From: an uncultured Prevotella sp.
GTDB lineage: Bacteria; Bacteroidota; Bacteroidia; Bacteroidales; Bacteroidaceae
Assembly: GCA_946415755.1 (NCBI GenBank)
Contig: CAMKTS010000031.1
Location: 1 to 32,414, forward strand
Length of the DNA stretch: 32,414 bases
Direction of reading: 5' to 3'
The notes below the pieces were generated by a model that saw nothing but the letters and a program-made list of their open reading frames with translations, was not told where the DNA came from and made no database searches. Shown in pieces: positions 15,105 to 23,130 of the stretch. How positions within the stretch are numbered: the first letter of the stretch is position 1; each line of letters starts with the position of its first letter. The position numbers and the translations under genes are program-made.

Positions 15105-16304
15105 ATGCTCAAAGGAAAGAAAATAGTATTAGGCATAACGGGGTCGATAGCGGCCTACAAAGCCTGCTACATCATCCGTCTGCTGGTGAAGGCCGGTGCC
15201 GAGGTGCAGGTGGTTATCACACCGGCCGGCAAGGAATTTATCACGCCCATCACGCTCTCTGCACTCACACAGAAACCCGTAATCAGCGAGTTCTTCGCAC
15301 AGCGCGACGGCACGTGGCACTCCCACGTGGCAATCGGCCTGTGGGCAGATGCCATGCTCATCGCACCCTGTACGGCATCCACGCTGGGAAAGATGGCTGG
15401 CGGCATTGCCGACAACATGCTCGTCACCACCTACCTGTCGATGAAGGCTCCCGTATTCATCGCCCCCGCTATGGACCTTGACATGTACAGCCATCCCACC
15501 ACCCAGCAGAACATGGAACGGCTGCGCAGCTTCGGCAACCACATCATCGAACCCCAGAGCGGTTTCCTCGCCTCCGGCCTCGAAGGGAAAGGCCGCATGG
15601 AGGAGCCAGAGCAGATCGTGGCATGCCTCGACGATTACTTTGAGAAGAAAGACCTGACGGGAAAGCATATCCTGATTACGGCAGGCCCTACGCATGAGAA
15701 GATAGACCCCGTGCGCTTCATCGGCAACTACTCCAGCGGAAAGATGGGCTTCGCACTTGCTGCGGAATGTGCCCGCCGAGGTGCCCAGGTCACCCTTGTT
15801 GCAGGCCCCGTCACGCTGAAGGCCGACCATCCTCTCATCCATCGGATTGACGTGGAGAGCTGTGACCAGATGTATGCAGCAGCCACCGAAGCCTTCGGCA
15901 GCTGCGATGCCGCCATCCTGTGCGCTGCCGTGGCTGACTTCAAGCCTGCTGATGTGGCCAACCAGAAGATCAAGCGTGAGAGCGACGACCTTATCATCCG
16001 CCTCTCGCCCACCCACGACATTGCCGCCGAACTGGGCCGCCGCAAGCGCGACGGACAGCTGCTCATCGGCTTTGCCTTAGAGACCAACGACGAGCAGGCC
16101 AATGCCCGGAAGAAACTGGAGAAGAAAAACCTTGACTTCATCGTACTCAACTCACTGCGCAACGAGGGCACCTGCTTCCAAAGCGACAACAACCAAATCA
16201 GCATCCTCTCCCACAACGGCCGAAAGGACTATGAGAAGAAGCCGAAACAAGCCGTTGCCACCGATATCATCGACGAATTGTCCAAGCAATTACGAAAGGC
16301 ATGA
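15105..16304 (+). CDS. coaBC: bifunctional phosphopantothenoylcysteine decarboxylase / phosphopantothenate-cysteine ligase
   Basis: A 399-residue enzyme that makes 4'-phosphopantetheine for coenzyme A. The N-terminal CoaC flavoprotein half has GITGSIAAYK, the catalytic His in WHSHVAIG (H74) and the substrate loop APAMDLDMYSHPTT. The CoaB half has ITAGPTHEKIDPVRFIGNYSSGKMG and VADFKPADVANQKIK. Compared with E. coli, the conserved Asn of PAMN is Asp124 and the clamp cysteine of ACGxxGxGRM is Ser157 (ASGLEGKGRM). The start follows an AAAAAGGAA ribosome site. Its TGA overlaps the next gene's ATG, showing translational coupling. Confidence 0.96.
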   Translation: MLKGKKIVLGITGSIAAYKACYIIRLLVKAGAEVQVVITPAGKEFITPITLSALTQKPVISEFFAQRDGTWHSHVAIGLWADAMLIAPCTASTLGKMAGGIADNMLVTTYLSMKAPVFIAPAMDLDMYSHPTTQQNMERLRSFGNHIIEPQSGFLASGLEGKGRMEEPEQIVACLDDYFEKKDLTGKHILITAGPTHEKIDPVRFIGNYSSGKMGFALAAECARRGAQVTLVAGPVTLKADHPLIHRIDVESCDQMYAAATEAFGSCDAAILCAAVADFKPADVANQKIKRESDDLIIRLSPTHDIAAELGRRKRDGQLLIGFALETNDEQANARKKLEKKNLDFIVLNSLRNEGTCFQSDNNQISILSHNGRKDYEKKPKQAVATDIIDELSKQLRKA

Positions 16305-17236
16305 TGACAAGACACCACAGAACCAAACGGCTGATTGCAGCAGGCTGCATGTTGCTCATGGCCTGCCTGAACGTCAACAAGACACAGGCTCAAGAGCTAC
16401 AGGTGAAATTCACTGTCAACCACTCACAGATAGAGGGTACCGACAACTCCGTATTCGAGAACCTGCAAGAAACCGTGGAGCAGTTCATGAACGACCGCCA
16501 GTGGACGGAACTGCAGTTCCAGAAAAACGAGCGTATCGTATGCAACTTCAACATTACGGTCAACAAGTACAACAAGGCAGAAAACCTCTTCGAGTGTACG
16601 GCAATGATACAGGCCAACCGTCCCGTATACAACTCTGCCTACACCACCACCCTCTATAACAACAAGGATGGCGACTTCCACTTCAACTTCGCACAGTTCG
16701 ACCAGCTGAACTATAACGACGAGACCATCAACAACCAGCTGACGGCACTCCTGGCATACTATGCCTACCTGATTATCGGACTCGACCTGGACAGCTTCTC
16801 GCCATTAGGAGGAACAGAGATACTGAACCGCTGCATGAACCTGACCAACAACGCTCAAGACCTGGGCTTCTCAGGATGGAAGGCCTTTGAGAACAGTCGC
16901 AACCGGTTCGCACTCATCAACGACTATCTGGACGAGGCGATGAAACCCTTCCGGCAGCTGCAGTACGACTACTATCGGAAAGGGCTGGACGAGATGGCCA
17001 ACAATGCCGAGCGTGGCCGCACAAACATTACCGATGCCCTGCAGAACGGACTGAAAGTGGCTCACGAGCAGAAACCCCTGAGCCTGCTGCCGATGATATG
17101 GACGGACTACAAGCGCGACGAGCTGGCCAACATCTACAAAGGCAAGGGCACGCAGAAAGAGAAAGAGGCCGTCTACGACCTGCTGTTTAACATCAATGCC
17201 TCGCAGAACAATGCGTGGGAGAAAATCAAGCAGTAA
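16301..17236 (+). CDS. porD: DUF4835 family protein (PorD-type, T9SS-associated)
   Basis: A 311-residue secreted protein with a signal peptide: Lys/Arg-rich start, a hydrophobic LIAAGCMLLMACL stretch, cleavage probably after TQAQ. The mature part begins ELQVKFTVNHSQIEGT and contains FENLQETVEQFMNDRQWT, DFHFNFAQFDQLNYN and LLAYYAYLIIGLDLDSFSPLGG, the pattern of DUF4835. This family sits between coaBC and recN in many Bacteroidota and is often annotated as type IX secretion protein PorD; I recognise it by that context and sequence. It overlaps the coaBC stop by four bases. Its exact role in secretion is not evident from the sequence. Confidence 0.85.
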   Translation: MMTRHHRTKRLIAAGCMLLMACLNVNKTQAQELQVKFTVNHSQIEGTDNSVFENLQETVEQFMNDRQWTELQFQKNERIVCNFNITVNKYNKAENLFECTAMIQANRPVYNSAYTTTLYNNKDGDFHFNFAQFDQLNYNDETINNQLTALLAYYAYLIIGLDLDSFSPLGGTEILNRCMNLTNNAQDLGFSGWKAFENSRNRFALINDYLDEAMKPFRQLQYDYYRKGLDEMANNAERGRTNITDALQNGLKVAHEQKPLSLLPMIWTDYKRDELANIYKGKGTQKEKEAVYDLLFNINASQNNAWEKIKQ

Positions 17237-17272
17237 CAGCCCCAAAAACAAAAACCATGAGATGCCGGAGCA

Positions 17273-18940
17273 ATGATTAAGCGACTGTACATCAAGAACT
17301 ATACCCTCATCGACGAACTGGATATCGAGCTGTATCCGGGATTCTCCGTCATCACAGGAGAAACAGGAGCCGGCAAGAGCATTATCCTCGGTGCCATCGG
17401 ACTGCTGTTAGGACAGCGCGCCGACTCGAAGACCGTCAAGCAGGATGCCGACAAGTGCGTGATAGAAGCACACTTCGACCTCAGCAGATACGACCTGCAA
17501 CCCCTCTTCGACGAGAATGAGATAGAATACGACGGCGAGGACACCATCATCCGCAGGGAACTGACGGCCACCGGCAAAAGCCGTGCCTTCATCAACGACA
17601 CCCCCGTAGGACTGAACGTCATGAAGGAACTGGGAGAACGCCTCGTCGACGTACACTCCCAACACCAGAACCTGCTGCTGAACAAACAAGACTTCCAACT
17701 CAGCGTAGTAGACATCATCGCACAGGACCAACCGCTGCTGGACGACTACCACGACAGCTTTGCCCAGTACCAGCAGAAACAGCATACCCTCAGGGATATG
17801 GAGGCCGATATCGAGCAAAGCCGCCAACAGACAGACTTCCTGCAGTTCCAATACGAAGAACTGAACAATGCCCACCTGACCGAGGGCGAACAAGAGGAAC
17901 TGGAACAGCAGAGCGATACGATGACGCACGCCGAAGATATCAAGACTGCCCTCTATGAAGCCGACAATGCCCTGTTTGGCGACAGCAACGGAGCGGTGAG
18001 CCAGGTGAAGACAGCCCTCTCGGCGCTGAGTGCCATCAACCGTGTGATGCCCAAGACGCAGGAACTGACAGAACGCCTGAACTCCTGCCACATCGAACTG
18101 AAAGATATCGCACAGGAGGTGAGCAGCTATCTGGAAGACTGCGAATTCGACCCGTCAGAACTCGATGCCGTCAACCAACGACTGGACAAGCTCTACGACC
18201 TGGAGAAGAAATACCACGCTGATACCGTGGAGGAACTTATCAGACAACGCGACGAGCTGAAGCAGAAACTCAACAACATCGAGAACAGCGACGAGGCGCT
18301 GCAGGAGCTGCGCCAACAGATAGCCAAGTTGAAAGACAACTGCCAAAAACTGGCCGACCAACTGACGAAGAAACGACAGAAGGCCGCCAAGGAGATAGAA
18401 CAGCAGATGCAGCAACGACTCATACCCCTGGGAATGCCCAATGTGCGATTCCAGATCGTCATCGACCAGCAGGAACTGGGAAGACAGGGACAGGATAATG
18501 TGGCATTTCTCTTCTCCGCCAACACCTCCACCCCACTCCAACCGGTGGCTCAAGTGGCTTCCGGCGGTGAGATAGCCCGTGTGATGCTCTCGCTGAAAGC
18601 CATGATCAGCGGAGCCGTGAAACTGCCCACCATCATCTTCGACGAGATAGACACAGGTGTCAGCGGAAAGATAGCAGAGAAGATGGCAGACATCATGCAG
18701 GAAATGGGCAACCAGGAACGGCAAGTCATCTCCATCACCCACCTGCCACAGATAGCCTCGAAGGGAACGCACCACTATCGGGTATCGAAAGATGAGACCC
18801 CAAACGGAACCATTAGCAAAATGCAGCAACTATCTGGCAACGAACGCATTACCGAGATTGCACAAATGTTGAGCGGCAGCGAGGTCACAACAGCTGCCAT
18901 CGCCAATGCCCGCCAGCTATTGAAAAGACAAGAAGACTAA
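17273..18940 (+). CDS. recN: DNA repair ATPase RecN
   Basis: A 555-residue SMC-like ATPase for double-strand break repair. The Walker A motif GETGAGKS lies at 29-36. A long glutamine- and glutamate-rich coiled-coil middle runs from about 155 to 385. The C-terminal head has the signature SGGEIARVMLSLKAMI, Walker B TIIFDEIDTGVSG and ITHLPQIAS. The ending, with TEIAQMLSGSEVTTAAIANARQLL, is characteristic of RecN. It lies 36 bases after DUF4835 and 15 before the next gene, in one plus-strand run. Confidence 0.97.
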   Translation: MIKRLYIKNYTLIDELDIELYPGFSVITGETGAGKSIILGAIGLLLGQRADSKTVKQDADKCVIEAHFDLSRYDLQPLFDENEIEYDGEDTIIRRELTATGKSRAFINDTPVGLNVMKELGERLVDVHSQHQNLLLNKQDFQLSVVDIIAQDQPLLDDYHDSFAQYQQKQHTLRDMEADIEQSRQQTDFLQFQYEELNNAHLTEGEQEELEQQSDTMTHAEDIKTALYEADNALFGDSNGAVSQVKTALSALSAINRVMPKTQELTERLNSCHIELKDIAQEVSSYLEDCEFDPSELDAVNQRLDKLYDLEKKYHADTVEELIRQRDELKQKLNNIENSDEALQELRQQIAKLKDNCQKLADQLTKKRQKAAKEIEQQMQQRLIPLGMPNVRFQIVIDQQELGRQGQDNVAFLFSANTSTPLQPVAQVASGGEIARVMLSLKAMISGAVKLPTIIFDEIDTGVSGKIAEKMADIMQEMGNQERQVISITHLPQIASKGTHHYRVSKDETPNGTISKMQQLSGNERITEIAQMLSGSEVTTAAIANARQLLKRQED

Positions 18941-18955
18941 AAAGCAGAAAGAAAT

Positions 18956-20662
18956 ATGGAAAATAACATATCAACACAGGTATTAAGGAAGCTCATCGGT
19001 ATGCTACCCTTTTTCCTTTTTACCTTCCTCCCCTTATCCGCACAGAACCCCTCATGGAGCAAGAAGGCTGCCAATGCCGTATTCACCCTGAAGACCTTCG
19101 GTGACGACGGTCAGCTGCTGGGTAGCAGCAACGGTTTCTTTATCGGCGAGAACGGTGAGGCCGTCAGCAGTTTTTCCCCCTTCAAGAATGCCCGCCATGC
19201 CGTTGTTATCGACGCACAGGACAAGGAGTGGCCCGTGACGTATCTGCTGGGAGCCAACGACATGTACGACGTGGCAAAATTCCGAGTGGATGTGAAGAAA
19301 CCCACCATACTGCCCCTCGCTACCGGCGGCAACACACAGGAGACGGTATGGCTGCTGCCCTACAGCGCCAAGAAAGCACCGGCATGCATTCAGGGAACCA
19401 TCAGCAGCAGCGAACAGGTGCTGGAAAAGTATCCCTACTATACGCTGGACATGAAGACGCAGGAACAACAGGTGGGCTGTCCTGTGCTGAACGAGAACGG
19501 CGAGGTGGTGGGCATCCTGCAGCCCTCTGCCGACTACAGCAAGTCGGTGAGCTATGCCATCGGCACACGTTTCGCCGACGATTTGCGTATCAGCGGACTC
19601 AGCATCAACGACCCCATGTTTCGCATGAGCCACATCGCCAAAGCCCTGCCCGACGACTTCAACGATGCCCTGCTGTCGCTCTATGTCTCAGGCTCTACGA
19701 TGGATGCCGAGCAGTACAAGGACTATGTGGAACGGTTTATCCAGAAGTTCCCGGATGCTTCCGACGGCTACATCTACCGCGCCCGCTACCATGTCAACAA
19801 GGGTGAGTTCCAGCAGGCTGACGATGACATGAAGCAGGCCGTCAAGGTGGCCGACAAGAAAGACGAGGCGCATTTCCAATATGCACAGCTCATCTACCAG
19901 AAAGAAATCTACCAGAGCGACAAGCCCTTCGAGGCGTGGAGTTTTGACCGTGCCCTGCAGGAGTCGCAAGAAGCCTACAGCATCAATGCACAGCCGGCCT
20001 ACCGTCAGCAGCAGGCGCAGATTATGTATGCGCAGAAGAAGTATGAAGAGGCCTATCGCATCTATATGGAACTGTCACAAGGCGCGCTGCGTAATGCCGA
20101 CAACTTCTATGCTGCCGCACAATGCAAGCTGCAGCAGGGCGACCGCGATGCCACGCTGGCACTGATGGATAGTGCCGTCAACCAGTTTACCAAGCCCTAC
20201 GTAAAGACTGCAGCGCCCTACTTGCTGGCTCGTGCCCAGCTGCTCTACGAAGTCGGCAAGTACCGCCCCGCCGTGAACGACTACAACGACTACGAGCAGC
20301 TGATGACCGCACAGCTTACCGATGCGTTCTACTATCAGCGCGAGCAGGCTGAAATGGGCGGTCACCTCTATCAGCAGGCACTCAACGATATCGGCCGAGC
20401 CATCGAACTGGCTCCACAAGAGGCCGCATACTATGCGGAGAAAGCCTCCGTTCAGTTGCGCGTAGGACATACCGACGATGCCATTCAGACCGCCCAGGAG
20501 TGCATTCGCCTCCGTCCTGAGATGAGCGATGGCTACCTGCTGTTAGGATTAGGCCAATGCGTGAAGGGCAAGAAAGCCGAAGGGCTGCAAAACCTGGCAA
20601 AAGCAAAAGAGCTTGGCAACGACCAAGCCCAAACGCTGATTGACAAGTACGCCGCGAAGTAA
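18956..20662 (+). CDS. secreted trypsin-fold pseudoprotease with TPR repeats
   Basis: A 568-residue exported protein. A hydrophobic signal (IGMLPFFLFTFLPLSAQ) ends near residue 30. Residues 35-215 resemble a degenerate HtrA/trypsin-like domain: GSSNGFFIGENGEAVSSF, DVAKFRV and GCPVLNENGEVVGI. The position of the catalytic His is Ser74, Asp105 is retained, and the nucleophile Ser position is Val173, so hydrolysis is unlikely. From about 235 to the end are TPR-like helical repeats (for example AYYAEKASVQLRVGHTDDAI). Such proteins may bind unfolded or exported clients. It forms the last gene of the plus-strand run and converges on dnaB. Confidence 0.8.
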   Translation: MENNISTQVLRKLIGMLPFFLFTFLPLSAQNPSWSKKAANAVFTLKTFGDDGQLLGSSNGFFIGENGEAVSSFSPFKNARHAVVIDAQDKEWPVTYLLGANDMYDVAKFRVDVKKPTILPLATGGNTQETVWLLPYSAKKAPACIQGTISSSEQVLEKYPYYTLDMKTQEQQVGCPVLNENGEVVGILQPSADYSKSVSYAIGTRFADDLRISGLSINDPMFRMSHIAKALPDDFNDALLSLYVSGSTMDAEQYKDYVERFIQKFPDASDGYIYRARYHVNKGEFQQADDDMKQAVKVADKKDEAHFQYAQLIYQKEIYQSDKPFEAWSFDRALQESQEAYSINAQPAYRQQQAQIMYAQKKYEEAYRIYMELSQGALRNADNFYAAAQCKLQQGDRDATLALMDSAVNQFTKPYVKTAAPYLLARAQLLYEVGKYRPAVNDYNDYEQLMTAQLTDAFYYQREQAEMGGHLYQQALNDIGRAIELAPQEAAYYAEKASVQLRVGHTDDAIQTAQECIRLRPEMSDGYLLLGLGQCVKGKKAEGLQNLAKAKELGNDQAQTLIDKYAAK

Positions 20663-20716
20663 GCGGCCTTTCAGACCCTCCTTCAGAGCCATCATGACAA
20701 CCGTCCGTCTGCATCC

Positions 20717-22264
20717 TCAGAACGGCAGTGGTCCGTCGGGCACATCACTATCCGAGAATGGCGCGCTGAGGTCTCCCTGCGGGTCTTCCCCGTTGATGCG
20801 GCTGCCCAGTATCTCTCCTCCTCCATCCTGCTTCTTGCTTCCCAAGCGGCGGTCTTCCGGATTCTCGAAGCGGGTGAATTCTCCCCGGAACGTCAATAGT
20901 ACGTCGCCCGTAGCACCCTTACGGTGCTTGGCAATGATAATCTGCGCCATACCGCGCAGGTCGCGGCCGTTGTCATCCTGATAGATGTGGTAGTATTCCG
21001 GACGATGCACGAAGAGCACCATATCGGCATCCTGCTCGATGGCTCCCGACTCTCGCAGGTCGCTCAATTGCGGACGCTTGCCCTCCAGTCCTTCACGGCT
21101 CTCCACGCCACGGTTCAGCTGCGAGAGTGCCAGGATAGGTATGTCCAGCTCTTTGGCCAGTCCTTTCAGCGATCGCGAGATGGTCGACACCTCCTCCTGA
21201 CGGCTGGAGAAGCGCATGCCGTTGGCATTCATCAGTTGCAGGTAGTCAATCATGATGATTTTCACCCCATGTTCTCTCACCAGCCTCCTGGCCTTGGTAC
21301 GCAGCTCGAAGACGGAGAGTCCTGGAGTATCATCGATATACAACGGCGCACCTAGCAGGTTGTTCACGCGCTTGTCCAGCCGCTCCCACTCGTCGGGCTG
21401 CAGCTGTCCGTTCAGTATCTTCGAACCCTGTATCTCGCAGCAGTTGGATATCAGTCGGTTCACCAGCTGCACGTTTGACATTTCCAGCGAGAAGAAGGCC
21501 ATCGGCACCTGGTAGTCGGCAGCAATGTTCTTGGCCATCGACAGCGCGAACGATGTCTTACCCATAGCAGGGCGTCCTGCGATGATGACCAGGTCGCTGG
21601 CCTGCCATCCCGACGTGATATCGTCGAGCTTGTGGTATCCTGTGGGGACTCCCGTGAGACCGTCCTTGTTGGCCGAAGCCTTCTGGATGACATCGATGGC
21701 GTTCTTGATGACAGGGTCTATCTGCGTATAGTCCTTCTTCATGTTGCGCTGTCCCAGCTCGAAGAGGCTTCCCTCTGCCTCCTGCATCAGGTCGTCTACG
21801 TCGATGGTCTCGTCAAACGCCTTCGTCTCGATGTTGCCGGCAAAGGAAATCAGCTGGCGTGCCAGCGACTTCTGTGCGATGATGCGTGCATGGTATTCGA
21901 TATTGGCCGACGATGCCACGCGGCTCGACAGTTCCGTCACGTAGCCGGGGCCTCCCACATCCTCCAGGTCGCCCTGCTTGGCCAGCTGCTCGGCTACCGT
22001 CCACACATCGACGGGCAACTCATGCATGGAGAGTTCGCGGATGGCGGTATACACCTTTTGGTTGCGCGGCTCGTAGAAGCTTTCCGGATAGAGCATCTCG
22101 CACACCACGGCATAGGCATCCTTGTCTATCATGAGTGCTCCCAGCACGGCCTGTTCTATCTCGCGTGCTTGCGGCTGCACATGGGCATAAGTATTGTCTA
22201 CGGGTTGTTGTCTGCGGCGACGTTGTGTGCCGCCCGATGCATTGTTATTTGTCTGTTCTGCCAT
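20717..22264 (-). CDS. dnaB: replicative DNA helicase DnaB
   Basis: A 515-residue hexameric replication helicase. The ATG at 22264 (MAEQTNNNAS) is chosen; the open frame continues upstream through the promoter and repeat but is unlikely to be translated. The N-terminal DnaB domain begins at about 33 (REIEQAVLGALMIDKDAY). The RecA core has Walker A GRPAMGKTS (230-238), FFSLEMSN, Walker B IIMIDYLQLM and LSQLNRGVESR. The C-terminus is extended and acidic, ending DVPDGPLPF, which resembles an SSB-type tip. The promoter lies just upstream inside the left copy of the 224-bp repeat. Confidence 0.96.
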   Translation of the reverse strand: MAEQTNNNASGGTQRRRRQQPVDNTYAHVQPQAREIEQAVLGALMIDKDAYAVVCEMLYPESFYEPRNQKVYTAIRELSMHELPVDVWTVAEQLAKQGDLEDVGGPGYVTELSSRVASSANIEYHARIIAQKSLARQLISFAGNIETKAFDETIDVDDLMQEAEGSLFELGQRNMKKDYTQIDPVIKNAIDVIQKASANKDGLTGVPTGYHKLDDITSGWQASDLVIIAGRPAMGKTSFALSMAKNIAADYQVPMAFFSLEMSNVQLVNRLISNCCEIQGSKILNGQLQPDEWERLDKRVNNLLGAPLYIDDTPGLSVFELRTKARRLVREHGVKIIMIDYLQLMNANGMRFSSRQEEVSTISRSLKGLAKELDIPILALSQLNRGVESREGLEGKRPQLSDLRESGAIEQDADMVLFVHRPEYYHIYQDDNGRDLRGMAQIIIAKHRKGATGDVLLTFRGEFTRFENPEDRRLGSKKQDGGGEILGSRINGEDPQGDLSAPFSDSDVPDGPLPF

Positions 22265-22282
22265 ATTTTTTCGTTTTCGGGC

Positions 22283-22506
22283 TACAAAGTTACGAAAAGT
22301 CGAGTGCAAAACAAAAGAACTTGTTCTTTTTTTTGCCGAGACGGAGTAACTTCGCCATTTCAAATGGCAGAGTTACGAAAAAACGAGTAAAATAAAAAGG
22401 AAAATCCGAGTTTTTCTTTTTATTACCGAGTGCTGGTAACTTCGGCGAAGCCAGAGTTACGAAAAAAGCTTGTAAAGAACAACGGATTTTGGAAGATTAA
22501 CGCAAT
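22283..22506. repeat. 224-bp direct repeat, left copy (island boundary)
   Basis: Identical by eye over 224 bases to 31365-31588; the flanking bases on both sides differ. Beyond 22506 a weaker similarity continues for about 25 bases. It contains the dnaB promoter and two imperfect hairpins with the shared arms GTAACTTCG / CAGAGTTAC (around 22347-22376 and 22436-22461). It marks the left edge of the 9.1-kb defence island. Confidence 0.9.
22285..22315 (-). promoter_or_regulatory. dnaB promoter (-7 TAACTTTG, -33 TTTG)
   Basis: On the minus strand TTTG (22312-22315) and TAACTTTG (22285-22292) are 19 bases apart, and the -7 box lies 20 bases before the dnaB ATG. This promoter is within the left 224-bp repeat, so an identical copy exists at 31367-31397. 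Confidence 0.65.
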
Positions 22507-22662
22507 CTAGCCTTAAATAAAGGAAAGACGGGGACTTTTCCCTATCGTTTAGTTGCCAGATGATAGCAACTTTCACCGCCCCCTCCCAATCATCTTCACG
22601 ATCATAGATAACCTCTATTGTATTGTCTGTTCATAAAAAACCCTAAAAAAGGTGCTATCTTC
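22507..22662. other. intergenic stretch at left end of the island
   Basis: About 155 bases with no gene seen. The first 25 bases are a diverged continuation of the direct repeat (compare 31589-31613). The rest leads into the XRE promoter. Confidence 0.5.
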
Positions 22663-22693
22663 TTTGTGGCATGAATAGTTTTCACTATCTTTA
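22663..22693 (+). promoter_or_regulatory. promoter of the island's XRE regulator
   Basis: TTTG (22663-22666) and TATCTTTA (22686-22693) are 19 bases apart, one base off the TAnnTTTG consensus, ending 25 bases before the ATG at 22719. Confidence 0.55.
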
Positions 22694-22718
22694 CACCCAA
22701 ATAATAAATCTGAAAGAT

Positions 22719-22937
22719 ATGCAAGACGTAAATCGCCTAAAAATTGTGCTCGTAGAACAGAAGAAAACCAGCAAATGGTTATCAGAAGCATTGGGGGTAA
22801 ATCCATCCACCGTTTCAAAATGGTGCACAAATTCGTCGCAACCAGACATCGAGACATTAGCCAGAATCTCGAAACTATTAGACGTTAGTGTAGAGGAACT
22901 ATTTGATAAGAAGTTCATGGAGTCTGTTGCAAAATAA
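22719..22937 (+). CDS. XRE-family helix-turn-helix regulator
   Basis: A 72-residue DNA-binding protein with the chosen start MQDVNRLKIVL; an upstream frame extension overlaps the promoter and is unlikely. It has a single HTH_3 domain: RLKIVLVEQKKTSKWLSEALGVNPSTVSKWCTN, with recognition helix around PSTVSKW, then the ETLARISKLLDVSVEELF motif. Small regulators like this often precede restriction-modification genes and act as controllers that delay nuclease expression. It is first in the plus-strand island run; whether it controls mod and res is inference. Confidence 0.9.
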   Translation: MQDVNRLKIVLVEQKKTSKWLSEALGVNPSTVSKWCTNSSQPDIETLARISKLLDVSVEELFDKKFMESVAK

Positions 22938-22989
22938 CTACTATGCAAGTAGATAATCATGAAATAGAAATTAACAGAATCAGAATTGT

Positions 22990-23121
22990 ATGAGCAACAA
23001 AGAATCTGGCTATGTTTACATACTGACCAATCCCAGTTTTCGCGAGGATTGGGTGAAGATTGGCAAGAGTTCACGTTCTGTGGATGTGAGAAGAAATAAT
23101 TATAGATACGAATTTGAATAA
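22990..23121 (+). pseudogene. truncated GIY-YIG/T5orf172-type nuclease stub (43 aa)
   Basis: The 43-codon frame reads GYVYILTNPSFREDWVKIGK, the first strand pair of GIY-YIG proteins of the T5orf172/MUG113 type, with both Y-V-Y and K-I-G-K elements. After SVDVRR it breaks off into an A/T-rich tail and stops ten bases before mod. The family's remaining roughly 100 or more residues, including the catalytic Glu, are absent. Intact versions of this protein are found next to restriction systems. It is probably a remnant, though it is still open and could be translated as a short peptide. Confidence 0.7.
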
Positions 23122-23130
23122 ATTATTAAT

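Noticed and set aside
22265..22363. A 33-residue N-terminal extension of DnaB
   Set aside because: The extension would translate the promoter and repeat DNA. The ATG at 22264 gives a normal DnaB start.
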